A DNA stretch of 64,000 nt, from assembly GCF_002264395.1 (NCBI RefSeq), contig NZ_NFVA01000007.1, positions 1 to 64,000 on the forward strand. The letters run 5' to 3'. The notes under the pieces were generated by a model. The model saw only the letters and a program-made list of their open reading frames with translations. It ran no database searches and had not been told where the DNA came from. A program made the translations under genes and the position numbers. The stretch comes from Paenibacillus sp. VTT E-133291 (GTDB lineage Bacteria; Bacillota; Bacilli; Paenibacillales; Paenibacillaceae). This document shows, piece after piece, positions 42,749 to 52,303 of this stretch. The first letter of the stretch is position 1. Each line of letters opens with the position of its first letter.

Positions 42749-43855
42749 ATGCATAGTGGCAGTATAAAAATTGGTTTGCTCCAATTCTTCACCTTAACAT
42801 TATTGTTCGAAATGGGGACAGCGTTAGTGGTGAATCTGGGAATGGAAGCGGGGAAAGATGCATGGATTTCAATATTGATTGGAAATGTAATAGGTCTTGT
42901 AGTTTTTGCTGGATATGCCTATTTATATAGAAAGTTCCCGAAGCTGCCGCTAACTGCGTATACCCGAAAACTAGTTGGAAAATATTTAGGTTCGGTGATC
43001 TCGGTGCTTTACATTATTCTGTTTATCAATTTGGCGGGTCGTGATTTAAGGGACGGAAGCTCTATGCTGGTAATGGCTACTATGCATCATACGCCGTTAT
43101 TTATCGTCTCTTCCCTGATGATATTATCCAGTGCATATGTGCTTCATAAAGGTGTAGAAGTCCTCTCCAGAACCTCTTTGGTTTTTGCAGCTCTGGTGAT
43201 TTTGATCGGTATCTTTTGCTCGATGATGCTGATGTTTTCAGGGTCTATTCATTTACAACAGCTGCAGCCCGTTTTTGAGAATGGTGTTAAGCCTGTATTA
43301 ACTTCTGTAGTCAAACAGAGTTATATGTTTCCATTTGGTGAAATGATCTGTTTTACTATGCTTATGCCTTATTTGAACCATACGAAAAAAGGACCTTGGG
43401 TGATTGCCGCGGCAATTTTCGTTTCTGGGTTACTTCTCAGCCTTACTATGGTTTTGAATATATCGGTACTGGGGTCAGATATTATTAAACGTTCACCACT
43501 GCCGCTGATGCCGACGATCAGCAAAATCTCCATATCAGATTTCATCCAACGCGTTGACATTCTAGTTGTCATGGTATTAATTATAGGTGTGTTTTTCAAA
43601 ATGTCTGTTTTTTTCGCGGCAGCGCTTATAGGCATATCGGAGTTATTTAAGATTCCTTATCGGAGAATGATCTATCCGACAGCTTTAATTATTTTGTTTA
43701 GTTCTATGCTGAATGCTCGCAGTTTTATTGAACATCTTAATGAGGGGGGGAGATTATTATACACGGTTTATCCTTTGTTCATGGTGTTGATACCGGTTAT
43801 ACTTGTGATTATTGCCGCTATAAAAAGTCACTTTTCAGCTTCACGACCGGGTTGA
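42749..43855 (+). CDS. spore germination permease, GerAB family
   Basis: The 368-residue protein is the B subunit of the receptor, an APC-superfamily-like membrane protein with about ten spans. The family's first segment reads IGLLQFFTLTLLFEMGTALVVNLGMEAGKDAWISIL, with YTRKLVGKYLG and FPFGEMICFTMLMPY later on. The ATG at 42749 with AAAAGGAGGGG upstream is preferred over one at 42725. It ends the three-gene operon; no separate D subunit is seen. The 3' end overlaps a convergent small gene. Confidence 0.9.
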   Translation: MHSGSIKIGLLQFFTLTLLFEMGTALVVNLGMEAGKDAWISILIGNVIGLVVFAGYAYLYRKFPKLPLTAYTRKLVGKYLGSVISVLYIILFINLAGRDLRDGSSMLVMATMHHTPLFIVSSLMILSSAYVLHKGVEVLSRTSLVFAALVILIGIFCSMMLMFSGSIHLQQLQPVFENGVKPVLTSVVKQSYMFPFGEMICFTMLMPYLNHTKKGPWVIAAAIFVSGLLLSLTMVLNISVLGSDIIKRSPLPLMPTISKISISDFIQRVDILVVMVLIIGVFFKMSVFFAAALIGISELFKIPYRRMIYPTALIILFSSMLNARSFIEHLNEGGRLLYTVYPLFMVLIPVILVIIAAIKSHFSASRPG

Positions 43856-44085
43856 CTTCCTCGAATCCAAGAAATGATGTCAGGAACAAGCAGACAGAGT
43901 AATAAGAAGACGGCTGTTGTCTTTTCAGATGCAGTATACAGTAAGTAATTTAGAATATATCCAATGTTCCCAAAGCCATAACCGAACATCCAGTCCGCCA
44001 AATAAAGATAAAGCAAAGAGAGCGTGGTCAGAAATACTAAGATCAGATATTTTTGCAGTAACACTTTCCTGTTTTTTTTCTTCAT
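43828..44085 (-). CDS. small two-span membrane protein, unknown
   Basis: The product has about 85 residues, a basic N-terminus (KKKNRK), a hydrophobic stretch LVFLTTLSLLYLYLADWMF, a second one VFLLLCLLVPDIISW and a charged end. No family is recognised. AAGAAGGG on the minus strand lies before the ATG at 44085. The last 28 bases overlap the 3' end of the GerB-type gene on the opposite strand. Membership in germination is suggested only by position. Confidence 0.5.
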   Translation of the reverse strand: MKKKNRKVLLQKYLILVFLTTLSLLYLYLADWMFGYGFGNIGYILNYLLYTASEKTTAVFLLLCLLVPDIISWIRGSQPGREAEK

Positions 44086-44262
44086 CTGATTCATCCCTTC
44101 TTTTTTACGTAAATAACAGATTTATTATTAGTATGTAGTATTTAATCCGTGACCATGCAATGCGCATAAATGTTGTTCTTTTCTTTTATAGTGAAAGCTT
44201 ATCATCCCTACCGATTTATGATACATTAGTATGAAACTATTGTGTCAGGGGAGGATCTTGCA

Positions 44263-46134
44263 GTGAAGCCGGATTTACGTTCCGCATGGGGAAACAACGT
44301 ATTGGTCGGAGACGGAGCGATGGGTACCTATTTATATCAGAAAGGCTTCCCTGTCGGCATTTCCTACGAAGAATTAAATTTGACTTCTCCAGGGGTTATT
44401 GAAGATGTCCATCGCAGCTATATCGATGCAGGGGCAGTGCTTCTAGAAAGTAACACGTTCTCTGCGAATTTTGACAGGCTGTCCAAATATGGTTTGGAGT
44501 CCAAGGTTAAAGAAATTAATCGCGCCGGCGTAAGCATCGCTCGTAAAGCTGCTGGAGATACTGGATATGTAGTAGGTGCTGTAGGCTCTATTCGCGCCGG
44601 TAAGCGTGCAAATCTCTCATCCACAGAGTTGAAGAAGTATTTTACACAGCAGATTACAGCATTGTTAGAAGAAGAAGTAGACGGCATTATGCTAGAAACC
44701 TTCTACGATGTCGAGGAATTGCATCTCGCACTAAGAACAGTACGTAAACATAGCACTCTCCCAGTCATCTGCCAATTTGCTGTGGATGAATCGGCACGGA
44801 CATTAGATGGACTGACGTTGCCAGACGCTTTTCGCATTTTAGAAGCTGACGGAGCGGATGTCATCGGATTTAACTGTAATACGGGTCCAAATGGAATTAA
44901 GAGAGCGCTAAAAGCTGTGCAGGGTAATCTGGTTTTACCTACCTCGGTCTATCCGAATGCGGGTGTTGCGGACTATGTAGACGGAGAATACCGGTATGGG
45001 GCTTCACCTGAATATTTTGGACAGATGGCAGTGACTTTTGCAGACATGGGTTGCAGAATTATCGGAGGCTGCTGTGGTACTACTCCGGAGCATATTGCTG
45101 AAATTTCCTCTGCATTGAAAGGTTATGTACCTCAGCCACTTCCAGAACCGACACTTCCGACTGTGGAGCGTGTATCTTTGCAGGAGCATTTTGGCGAAGA
45201 TGAGGGAAGAAATGGTCGTGAGCCGAATCTGGTTGATCTAGTAAAGGAACGTCATACGGTTATCGTTGAGCTTGATCCACCTCGTGATTTGGATATTGCT
45301 AAGTTCATGAAGGGTGCAGAAGCGTTGAGAAGAGCAGGCGCGGATGCGCTTACGCTCGCCGATAACTCTCTAGCTGTTACACGGATGAGCAATATGGCCT
45401 TGGGCCATTTGGTGTACGCAAAAACGGGACTTCGTCCGCTGGTACATATTGCTTGTCGGGACCGAAATTTGATCGGTACGCAATCGCATTTGATGGGTTT
45501 TGATGCGCTTGGGATTGATCATGTACTGGCGGTGACTGGAGACCCAGCAAAATTCGGGGATCTTCCTGGCTCAAGCTCGGTTTACGATTTAACCTCTTTT
45601 GAGATTATTCGGATGATTAAGCAGTTGAATGATGGCATCTCCTTCTCTGGTAAACCTTTGAAGCAGAAAGCAAACTTTGTAATTGGTGCTGCCTTTAACC
45701 CGAATGTCAAACATTTAGATAAGGCAGTACAGCGGCTAGAGAAGAAAATTGCCTCTGGTGCAGATTATATTATGACTCAGCCTGTCTATGATCAGGAACT
45801 GATCGTGAAGATCGCTGAAGCCACAGCACATCTGGAAATCCCCGTGTTTATTGGTGTGATGCCACTGGCTAGTGGACGTAATGCAGAGTTCCTTCATAAT
45901 GAGGTTCCAGGCATCCAGCTTACGGATGAAGTTCGGAACCGCATGAAGGGACTTGAAGGGGAAGCAGGAAGAGCTGAAGGGGTTGCCATCGCTAAGGAGC
46001 TGCTAGATGTTGCTACAGCCCATTTCAATGGGATCTATTTGATGACACCGTTCATGTTCTATGATATGAGCGCACAGCTGATGGAGTATGTATGGGAGAA
46101 ATCAGGACGTAAATTGTCCCCCTTGTTTCGCTAG
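44263..46134 (+). CDS. yitJ: bifunctional homocysteine S-methyltransferase / 5,10-methylenetetrahydrofolate reductase
   Basis: The 623-residue fusion has an N-terminal homocysteine methyltransferase domain (about 1-290) with GDGAMGTYLY and the zinc cysteines in GFNCNTGPNG and IGGCCGTTPEH, and a C-terminal methylenetetrahydrofolate reductase (about 310-620) with VELDPPRDLD, ADNSLAVTRMSN, GDPAKFGD and MTQPVYD. Both halves serve methionine synthesis from homocysteine. The start is GTG at 44263 with GGGGAGG eight bases upstream; another GTG at 44242 lies before that site. B. subtilis yitJ is controlled by a SAM riboswitch; the 170 bases upstream here show no such element. Confidence 0.9.
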   Translation: MKPDLRSAWGNNVLVGDGAMGTYLYQKGFPVGISYEELNLTSPGVIEDVHRSYIDAGAVLLESNTFSANFDRLSKYGLESKVKEINRAGVSIARKAAGDTGYVVGAVGSIRAGKRANLSSTELKKYFTQQITALLEEEVDGIMLETFYDVEELHLALRTVRKHSTLPVICQFAVDESARTLDGLTLPDAFRILEADGADVIGFNCNTGPNGIKRALKAVQGNLVLPTSVYPNAGVADYVDGEYRYGASPEYFGQMAVTFADMGCRIIGGCCGTTPEHIAEISSALKGYVPQPLPEPTLPTVERVSLQEHFGEDEGRNGREPNLVDLVKERHTVIVELDPPRDLDIAKFMKGAEALRRAGADALTLADNSLAVTRMSNMALGHLVYAKTGLRPLVHIACRDRNLIGTQSHLMGFDALGIDHVLAVTGDPAKFGDLPGSSSVYDLTSFEIIRMIKQLNDGISFSGKPLKQKANFVIGAAFNPNVKHLDKAVQRLEKKIASGADYIMTQPVYDQELIVKIAEATAHLEIPVFIGVMPLASGRNAEFLHNEVPGIQLTDEVRNRMKGLEGEAGRAEGVAIAKELLDVATAHFNGIYLMTPFMFYDMSAQLMEYVWEKSGRKLSPLFR

Positions 46135-46157
46135 TAATAATCAATTACAATAGTGTA

Positions 46158-47066
46158 ATGGATGTGATTCCGTTGTCATTTAGCATGACCGGATACGGTC
46201 AATCGTCCCTGCAATTCGGCGGCTACAAGATTATGTTCGAAGTGAAATCGGTGAATCACCGGTACTGCGAAGTTGTACTGCGGATGCCCCGGGATTGGAC
46301 GGGTTATGAGGATGTGCTGAGAAGAAAGGTTCAGCAGCACGTCAAACGGGGAAGGATAGATGTTACCATCAATAGAGAGCACGATGAGTCGTCTTCCGGA
46401 CCGGTTCTGAATCGCTCTGCTGTCATGTCTTATCTTAAGGCGGCAGATCAGCTTAAGAACGAGTATGGTTTGTCCGGTGAGTTGACTCTACGTGATATAC
46501 TTTCTATACCCGGTATTATGGAAAGCAAAGATGAGGCTGCGGGTGCCGTGTCCGCGGCCTTAGAAGACTACTCTGAAATGTTGGAGACGGGACTTGAGCA
46601 GAGTTTGCAGTCTCTGCTGGAGATGCGCGCCCGTGAAGGCAGTTTTCTAGCCGCAGATCTTGAACAGCGCCTCAATCATCTCGAGACCATGCATGCTGAA
46701 ATGGTTGAACTTGCACCTGTTGTAATCATTGAATATCGTGACAAGCTTCGTCATCGATTAAATGAGTTAAATGATGGGACGTTCGCTTTTGATGAGCATA
46801 AATTCGGGATGGAAATCGCTATTTTTGCTGATCGCTGTAATATTGATGAAGAATTGACCCGGTTGTATAGTCATTTCGAACAATGCAGAACCCTCCTGAA
46901 GGGGAAAGGACCGGTAGGTCGCAAGCTGGATTTTCTCATTCAGGAGATGAACCGGGAGACGAATACAATCGGATCGAAATGTAATCATCTAACTCTCGTG
47001 GGTCTTGTGCTAGACATGAAAGCGGAGCTGGAGAAGATTCGTGAACAAGCGGCAAACATAGAGTAA
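46158..47066 (+). CDS. yloC: YicC family endoribonuclease
   Basis: The 302-residue protein has YicC family features: SMTGYGQ near the start, EVKSVNHRYCEVVLRMPRDW, KRGRIDVTIN, and the C-terminal GRKLDFLIQEMNRETNTIGSKCN. E. coli YicC is reported as an endoribonuclease. It starts the second part of the ylo block (yloC-remA-gmk-rpoZ) in the Bacillus order. The ATG at 46158 has no good Shine-Dalgarno site; the TTG at 46173 is an alternative and would bring the N-terminus closer to that of relatives. Confidence 0.88.
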   Translation: MDVIPLSFSMTGYGQSSLQFGGYKIMFEVKSVNHRYCEVVLRMPRDWTGYEDVLRRKVQQHVKRGRIDVTINREHDESSSGPVLNRSAVMSYLKAADQLKNEYGLSGELTLRDILSIPGIMESKDEAAGAVSAALEDYSEMLETGLEQSLQSLLEMRAREGSFLAADLEQRLNHLETMHAEMVELAPVVIIEYRDKLRHRLNELNDGTFAFDEHKFGMEIAIFADRCNIDEELTRLYSHFEQCRTLLKGKGPVGRKLDFLIQEMNRETNTIGSKCNHLTLVGLVLDMKAELEKIREQAANIE

Positions 47067-47114
47067 CCGGGAACAGGTAATAGCATAGAACTTTATGGGG
47101 GGAACTACCGGAAC

Positions 47115-47375
47115 ATGGCAATCAAACTTATTAACATTGGCTTTGGGAATATTGTGTCCGCCAACCGCATTATTTCCATCGTCAGTCCGGAATCTGCACC
47201 AATCAAACGTATTATCCAGGAGGCTCGAGATCGGCATATGCTGATCGACGCCACCTATGGCCGACGGACTCGTGCCGTAATCATTACAGATAGTGATCAT
47301 GTCATTCTGTCGGCTGTACAGCCGGAGACTGTGGCACATCGCTTATCCAGTAAAGATGACGACAACGACGAATAA
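47115..47375 (+). CDS. remA: extracellular matrix regulator RemA
   Basis: The 86-residue DNA-binding protein (DUF370 family) carries [28 protein letters not shown] and [22 protein letters not shown]. In B. subtilis RemA activates matrix genes. A GGGGGGAAC site precedes the ATG. It lies between yloC and gmk, as in Bacillus. Confidence 0.95.
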   Translation: MAIKLINIGFGNIVSANRIISIVSPESAPIKRIIQEARDRHMLIDATYGRRTRAVIITDSDHVILSAVQPETVAHRLSSKDDDNDE

Positions 47376-47394
47376 CAACTAAATGGAGTGTATT

Positions 47395-47964
47395 ATGTCA
47401 AAAGGATTGCTCATCATATTATCCGGACCTTCCGGCGTGGGTAAAGGTACTGTATGTACTGCACTACGACCGAAGATGCCCGGGCTTGTCTACTCAGTTT
47501 CTGCTACTACCCGCAGTCCGCGTGCGGGTGAAGAAGACGGTGTGAATTATTTTTTCAAAAGTAAAGAGCAGTTTGCGGCAATGATAGAAGCTGACCAACT
47601 GCTTGAATATGCGGAGTACGTAGGTAATTTTTACGGTACTCCACGTGATTTTGTAGAGAGAACTCTCAATAGCGGCAAAGATATTATTCTCGAAATTGAG
47701 GTTCAGGGAGCTCTCAAAGTCAAAGAAAAATTCCCTGAAGGTATTTTTGTGTTCCTTCTTCCACCTTCTATGGATGAGTTGAAGGATCGCATACGCGGAC
47801 GGGGTACGGAACATCCAGATGTAATCGATCACCGCATGACTGTAGCGGAGGATGAGATTAATCTAATGCAGCATTACGACTATGCTGTTGTGAATGATGA
47901 GATTGATCTGGCCTGTAAGAGAATAGAAAGCATTATTATCGCCGAACATTGTAAAGTTAGGTAA
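47395..47964 (+). CDS. gmk: guanylate kinase
   Basis: The enzyme converts GMP to GDP using ATP. The 189 residues contain the P-loop [31 protein letters not shown] (the GMP site), [13 protein letters not shown] and [13 protein letters not shown]. The ATG at 47395 has GGAGTG upstream; an in-frame ATG at 47383 is possible. Order remA-gmk-rpoZ is conserved with Bacillus. Confidence 0.96.
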   Translation: MSKGLLIILSGPSGVGKGTVCTALRPKMPGLVYSVSATTRSPRAGEEDGVNYFFKSKEQFAAMIEADQLLEYAEYVGNFYGTPRDFVERTLNSGKDIILEIEVQGALKVKEKFPEGIFVFLLPPSMDELKDRIRGRGTEHPDVIDHRMTVAEDEINLMQHYDYAVVNDEIDLACKRIESIIIAEHCKVR

Positions 47965-48016
47965 TGTATGCTGAAGGCCAAATTGTATTACCAGTAAACT
48001 ATGAAGAGGTGTCCCT

Positions 48017-48217
48017 GTGCTATATCCATCCATTGATGAAATGATGACCAAGGTTGACAGTAAGTATTCACTCGTTGTAGCGGCAGCACGTCGTGCTAGA
48101 CAATTGCGTGAAGGTGGCAAGACAGATATGAAGAACCCTAAATCGCATAAATTTGTCGGTGTTGCTCTTGAAGAAATTTACGAAGATCGCATTACTCTTA
48201 CCCGCGGTGAAGAGTAG
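48017..48217 (+). CDS. rpoZ: RNA polymerase omega subunit
   Basis: The 66-residue protein shows the omega pattern [21 protein letters not shown] and [15 protein letters not shown]. Omega helps assemble RNA polymerase. The start is GTG at 48017 behind GAAGAGGTG. It follows gmk in one transcription unit. Confidence 0.95.
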   Translation: MLYPSIDEMMTKVDSKYSLVVAAARRARQLREGGKTDMKNPKSHKFVGVALEEIYEDRITLTRGEE

Positions 48218-48247
48218 TCTCAAGCCTATTTAAATAAGACCCTTTGT

Positions 48248-48295
48248 AGAAACGGATACCGCCTATTTGTAATTAGGCGATGCCGTTTCTTCTTG
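48248..48295 (+). terminator. probable terminator after rpoZ
   Basis: A two-part stem, AGAAACGG with CCGTTTCT and inner CGCCTA with TAGGCG, is followed by a weak T-rich tail (TTCTT). Confidence 0.5.
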
Positions 48296-48332
48296 GGTTA
48301 TGGAGCATTTATGGGTCTTTAATGAATGATGA

Positions 48333-48382
48333 TAGCCCAAGACCGGGCTGTTTCTGACAACCGGAAGGTTGTTATTTTTTTC
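48333..48382 (+). terminator. tandem hairpins before coaBC
   Basis: AGCCC/GGGCT (48333-48348) is followed by ACAACC with GGTTGT around a GGAA loop (48357-48372) and seven T. The second hairpin is a good intrinsic terminator, either a backup for the rpoZ unit or a leader attenuator. The rest of 48218-48452 shows nothing more. Confidence 0.6.
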
Positions 48383-48452
48383 TCAAAATATAAAATATAA
48401 GTAGTAAAGAAATAGATCATTCGTTGTAAGAGTAGGGAACAGGGGGGAGATC

Positions 48453-49688
48453 ATGTTGAAGAGCTTGAAGGGGAAGACTATTTTACTTGGGATTACAGGA
48501 GGAATTGCTGCTTACAAAGCAGCGGCCCTGACCAGTAAGCTTGTCCAAAAAGGAGCTGAAGTTCATGTCATTATGACAGCTTCGGCAAAGCAGTTCATTA
48601 CAGAATTAACTCTACAGTCACTGTCGAAGCAACGAGTATACAGCGATACATTCCAGGAACGGGATCCATCCTCTATCTCACATATTGATTTGGCTGATTC
48701 AGCCGATCTTGTAATAGTAGCACCTGCAACTGCGAATATTATTGCTAAAATGGCGCATGGCATTGCGGATGATATGTTATCCACTACGTTACTCGCTACT
48801 ACTGCACCTATAATGGTGGCACCGGCTATGAATGTCCATATGTATCAGCATCCCGCTGTACTAAGCAATTTGGATACCCTTGCTAAACGAGGAATTCAGT
48901 TTATTGAGCCAGGGGAAGGTTTGCTGGCATGTGGTTACGTGGGTAAAGGTCGTTTAGAAGAGCCGGAGACGATTGTAAGTCATGTTGAGGAGTTTTTTTC
49001 GCTGCAAGAAAGTGTGAAGTCTAAACCGCTTAAGGGTAAAAAGATCGTCATCACAGCAGGAGGTACAGTAGAACGGATTGATCCGGTACGCTATATCTCC
49101 AATGATTCCTCCGGTAAAATGGGTTTTGCTTTGGCGCGTGCTGCACGTGCTATGGGGGCTGAGGTTACTTTAATTGCTGCTCGAACAGATGAAGAACCTC
49201 CTCAAGACCCGGATCTTTCCGTTATTCGTGTTCAATCCGCACAAGAGATGTATGATGCGGTTACTGCGCTGTGGGACAACTGCGACATTATGATCAAGGC
49301 GGCGGCTGTATCAGATTATCGACCTAAGCATAGTGAAACTTCCAAAATTAAAAAAAATGGAGATACGCTAACTCTTGAGCTTATAAAAACAACGGATATC
49401 TTGGAAACGTTAGGTAAGAGTAAGGATAAGCAGTTCTTGATCGGCTTTGCTGCGGAGACAGGAAATACAGAATTTTATGCAAAGGACAAGCTGGTCCGTA
49501 AAAACTGCGATCTCATTGTTGCGAACAATGTAGCGGCTGCAGGAGCCGGATTCGGATCGGATACGAATATTGTATCGATATACGATGTAGATGGATTGGT
49601 GCTCGAATTGCCACAATTGTCCAAAGATGAGGTTGCTCGTCGTTTGCTGACACTCGTGGCAGAGCGAATTACTGGAGCTTCATTATAA
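48453..49688 (+). CDS. coaBC: bifunctional phosphopantothenoylcysteine decarboxylase / synthetase
   Basis: The enzyme makes 4'-phosphopantetheine for coenzyme A. The 411 residues combine a flavin-dependent CoaC domain (about 1-180) with LGITGGIAAYKAA, PATANIIAKMAHGIADDM and APAMNVHMY with the catalytic histidine region, and a CoaB domain (about 190-411) with ITAGGTVERIDPVRYISNDSSGKMG and AAAVSDYRPK. GGGGGGAG precedes the ATG. The stop overlaps the priA start as TAATG. Confidence 0.95.
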   Translation: MLKSLKGKTILLGITGGIAAYKAAALTSKLVQKGAEVHVIMTASAKQFITELTLQSLSKQRVYSDTFQERDPSSISHIDLADSADLVIVAPATANIIAKMAHGIADDMLSTTLLATTAPIMVAPAMNVHMYQHPAVLSNLDTLAKRGIQFIEPGEGLLACGYVGKGRLEEPETIVSHVEEFFSLQESVKSKPLKGKKIVITAGGTVERIDPVRYISNDSSGKMGFALARAARAMGAEVTLIAARTDEEPPQDPDLSVIRVQSAQEMYDAVTALWDNCDIMIKAAAVSDYRPKHSETSKIKKNGDTLTLELIKTTDILETLGKSKDKQFLIGFAAETGNTEFYAKDKLVRKNCDLIVANNVAAAGAGFGSDTNIVSIYDVDGLVLELPQLSKDEVARRLLTLVAERITGASL

Positions 49689-52219
49689 TGGATATTGCCA
49701 AGGTCATTGTGGATGTGCCTGTACGCAGCACTGACCGGCCATTTGATTATAGTATTCCTGAATCACTAAAGTTATGGATTGAAGTGGGCAGCCGGGTAGC
49801 GGTCCCGTTCGGACACCGCACAGTGCAAGGTTTTGTCGTTTCACTGGAGTCAGGAGAAACACTAGTGAATCCGGGTCTTAAGCCTATTCAAGAAGTGCTG
49901 GATTTGCTTCCGCCTTTATCTCCTGAATTAGTTGAGCTAGCAGACTGGATGAGTAAAAGATATGCATGCAGACGAATATCAGCCCTGCAGGCGATGCTGC
50001 CTACCGCTCTAAAGGGGAAGGCAGAACGACTGATCTCGCTGGGAGATGTGGAGGAAGAGACAGCCTTTCCGGATGATGAATTATTCCCTATGTTTGCCGA
50101 TACAGGGAATGAGGAACGACTAATTACTGAATTTATTGGACGTAATGGCGAAGTATCCATGAAGCAGCTTACCCGTGCATTTCCAGAGGCTGCGGAGACG
50201 GTGAAGTTCATGCTAAGGCGTGGAGTGCTTGTAGAGAGCCAATCGATCAAAGATAAGATGGGCAAGAAGAAACTGAAAGCGGTAGATCTTGCAATAGGAA
50301 TTACGGCTGCTCGTGAAGCGTTGAACAAATTCCCGAAAAAATCGGCGCGACAGAAGGAAGTACTAAGCTTTCTGATCGAAAGGGAAGCCACACTCCCCAT
50401 GGCGCTTAAGGAAGTCTTATCAGCGCTTCAAGTCACGGCAAGTACCGTGAAGGGGTTAGAGGAAAAAGGCTTTATCGAAATCAGTGAAATTGAAGTCTAT
50501 CGCGACCCTTATCAAGGACGTGATTTTAAGCCTACTACGCCTCTGCCACTTACAGCAGAGCAAGAGGTTGTATACAATCGTATTTCACGAACGCTAGAAG
50601 AACAGATGCATGAAGTATTTCTGTTACATGGCGTTACAGGGAGCGGTAAAACTGAGATCTATTTGCAATGCATCAAACGTTGTATGGATCAGGGGAGACA
50701 GGCCGTCGTTCTCGTCCCGGAAATCGCATTAACACCACAGATGGTGGAGCGTTTTAAAGGGCGGTTCGGGAGTGGTGTGGCGGTAATGCATAGCCGATTA
50801 TCTGTCGGTGAGCGTTATGATGAGTGGCGGAAAATCCGTGAAGGAAAAGCTACGGTTGCCGTTGGCGCCCGGTCGGCGGTGTTTGCACCGTTCTCTAATC
50901 TAGGTTTGATTATTATGGATGAGGAGCATGAGACCTCCTATAAGCAGGAAGAAAATCCGAAATATCATGCTCGTGACGCTGCGATTCGCAGAGCCGAACA
51001 GTGTGGGGCAGCCGTGATTTTAGGCTCCGCCACGCCTTCGTTAGAAAGCTATCATGCTGCTAGAGCGCAGAGTGATATTCATTTTTCACCAGTACTTCTT
51101 GAGATGCCTACGCGCGCGCTTGGCAACGAGCTGCCCAAGGTAAATGTTGTGGATATGCGGGAAGAGCTCAAAGAAGGGAACCGCTCCATGTTCAGTCGGA
51201 AGCTTCATTCTGCATTGGCTGAAAGGCTGGAACGTGGAGAACAGACAGTGTTATTGCTTAACCGTAGAGGTTTCTCAACGTTTGTCATGTGCCGGAGTTG
51301 TGGTTATGTAGCAGGCTGCCCAGAGTGTGATATTTCGTTGACGTACCACAGCCGTAGTGACAATTTGCGTTGTCATTATTGTGGTCATGCAGAGCCAGCA
51401 CCGAAACTTTGTCCAGAGTGTGGAAGTGAGCATATCCGCTTCTTCGGAACGGGGACGCAGCGAGTGGAAGAAGAGCTTGGTAAGTTGTTCCCGGGAATAC
51501 GGGTGATTCGTATGGATGTGGATACTACGACTGAAAAGGGTTCGCATGAGAAGCTGCTGAATCAATTCAGAGACAAAAAAGCGGATGTTCTGCTGGGTAC
51601 TCAGATGGTAGCGAAGGGGTTGGATTTTCCTGACGTAACTCTAGTAGGTGTAATTACAGCAGACTCCGCGTTGAACTTGCCCGATTTTCGAGCAGCGGAG
51701 AAGACATTCCAATTGCTTACACAAGTTGCGGGAAGAGCGGGTCGGCATCAGCTTCCGGGTGAGGTAGTTGTTCAGTCTTATACACCGGAGCATTATTCTA
51801 TTATTCATGCTAGCGGGCATGACTATCTCTCTTTTGTAAGGGAAGAGTTGAAGCATCGCAGAGGGCTACATTATCCGCCTTATTGCAGACTAATACTCGT
51901 TACATTATCTCATGAGCAGTTACCGCTACTCCTCCGGATGGCAGAGAATTACGCTATGAATCTGCAGGGGAAGGCTAGAAATCTAAGATGGTATGGGAGT
52001 CTAGATAAGCTAACTACGGATGTACTAGATCTGTTAGGTCCTGTAGCTTCTCCAATCCCTCGCTTAAAGGGTAGATATAGATTCCAATGTATGATAAAAT
52101 GGCGCGGCGCCATCGATGTGATAGGGCTTGTTCGGCAAGTGGCTGAGGAGTTGGAGGATTCTGTACGGGATACAGGGCTCCAGATCAGCATTGATGTTGA
52201 TCCGCAAATGTTGATGTAA
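49688..52219 (+). CDS. priA: primosomal protein N', replication restart helicase
   Basis: PriA rebuilds replication forks away from oriC. The 843 residues include an N-terminal DNA-binding domain, a Walker A GVTGSGKTEIYLQ, DEEH box IIMDEEHETSYKQ, the zinc-binding inserts CRSCGYVAGCPECD and CHYCGHAEPAPKLCPECGS, and the C-terminal AGRAGRHQLPGEVVVQSY. Translation is coupled to coaBC by one shared base. The end is followed after 84 bases by def. Confidence 0.96.
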   Translation: MDIAKVIVDVPVRSTDRPFDYSIPESLKLWIEVGSRVAVPFGHRTVQGFVVSLESGETLVNPGLKPIQEVLDLLPPLSPELVELADWMSKRYACRRISALQAMLPTALKGKAERLISLGDVEEETAFPDDELFPMFADTGNEERLITEFIGRNGEVSMKQLTRAFPEAAETVKFMLRRGVLVESQSIKDKMGKKKLKAVDLAIGITAAREALNKFPKKSARQKEVLSFLIEREATLPMALKEVLSALQVTASTVKGLEEKGFIEISEIEVYRDPYQGRDFKPTTPLPLTAEQEVVYNRISRTLEEQMHEVFLLHGVTGSGKTEIYLQCIKRCMDQGRQAVVLVPEIALTPQMVERFKGRFGSGVAVMHSRLSVGERYDEWRKIREGKATVAVGARSAVFAPFSNLGLIIMDEEHETSYKQEENPKYHARDAAIRRAEQCGAAVILGSATPSLESYHAARAQSDIHFSPVLLEMPTRALGNELPKVNVVDMREELKEGNRSMFSRKLHSALAERLERGEQTVLLLNRRGFSTFVMCRSCGYVAGCPECDISLTYHSRSDNLRCHYCGHAEPAPKLCPECGSEHIRFFGTGTQRVEEELGKLFPGIRVIRMDVDTTTEKGSHEKLLNQFRDKKADVLLGTQMVAKGLDFPDVTLVGVITADSALNLPDFRAAEKTFQLLTQVAGRAGRHQLPGEVVVQSYTPEHYSIIHASGHDYLSFVREELKHRRGLHYPPYCRLILVTLSHEQLPLLLRMAENYAMNLQGKARNLRWYGSLDKLTTDVLDLLGPVASPIPRLKGRYRFQCMIKWRGAIDVIGLVRQVAEELEDSVRDTGLQISIDVDPQMLM

Positions 52220-52303
52220 ATCGTTATCATGTTACAATGTAAAAAAAGAGCTAGATCAATAAACTCTAAATATAGAGATGTACAGAACGGGAAGGTGTTT
52301 GTA

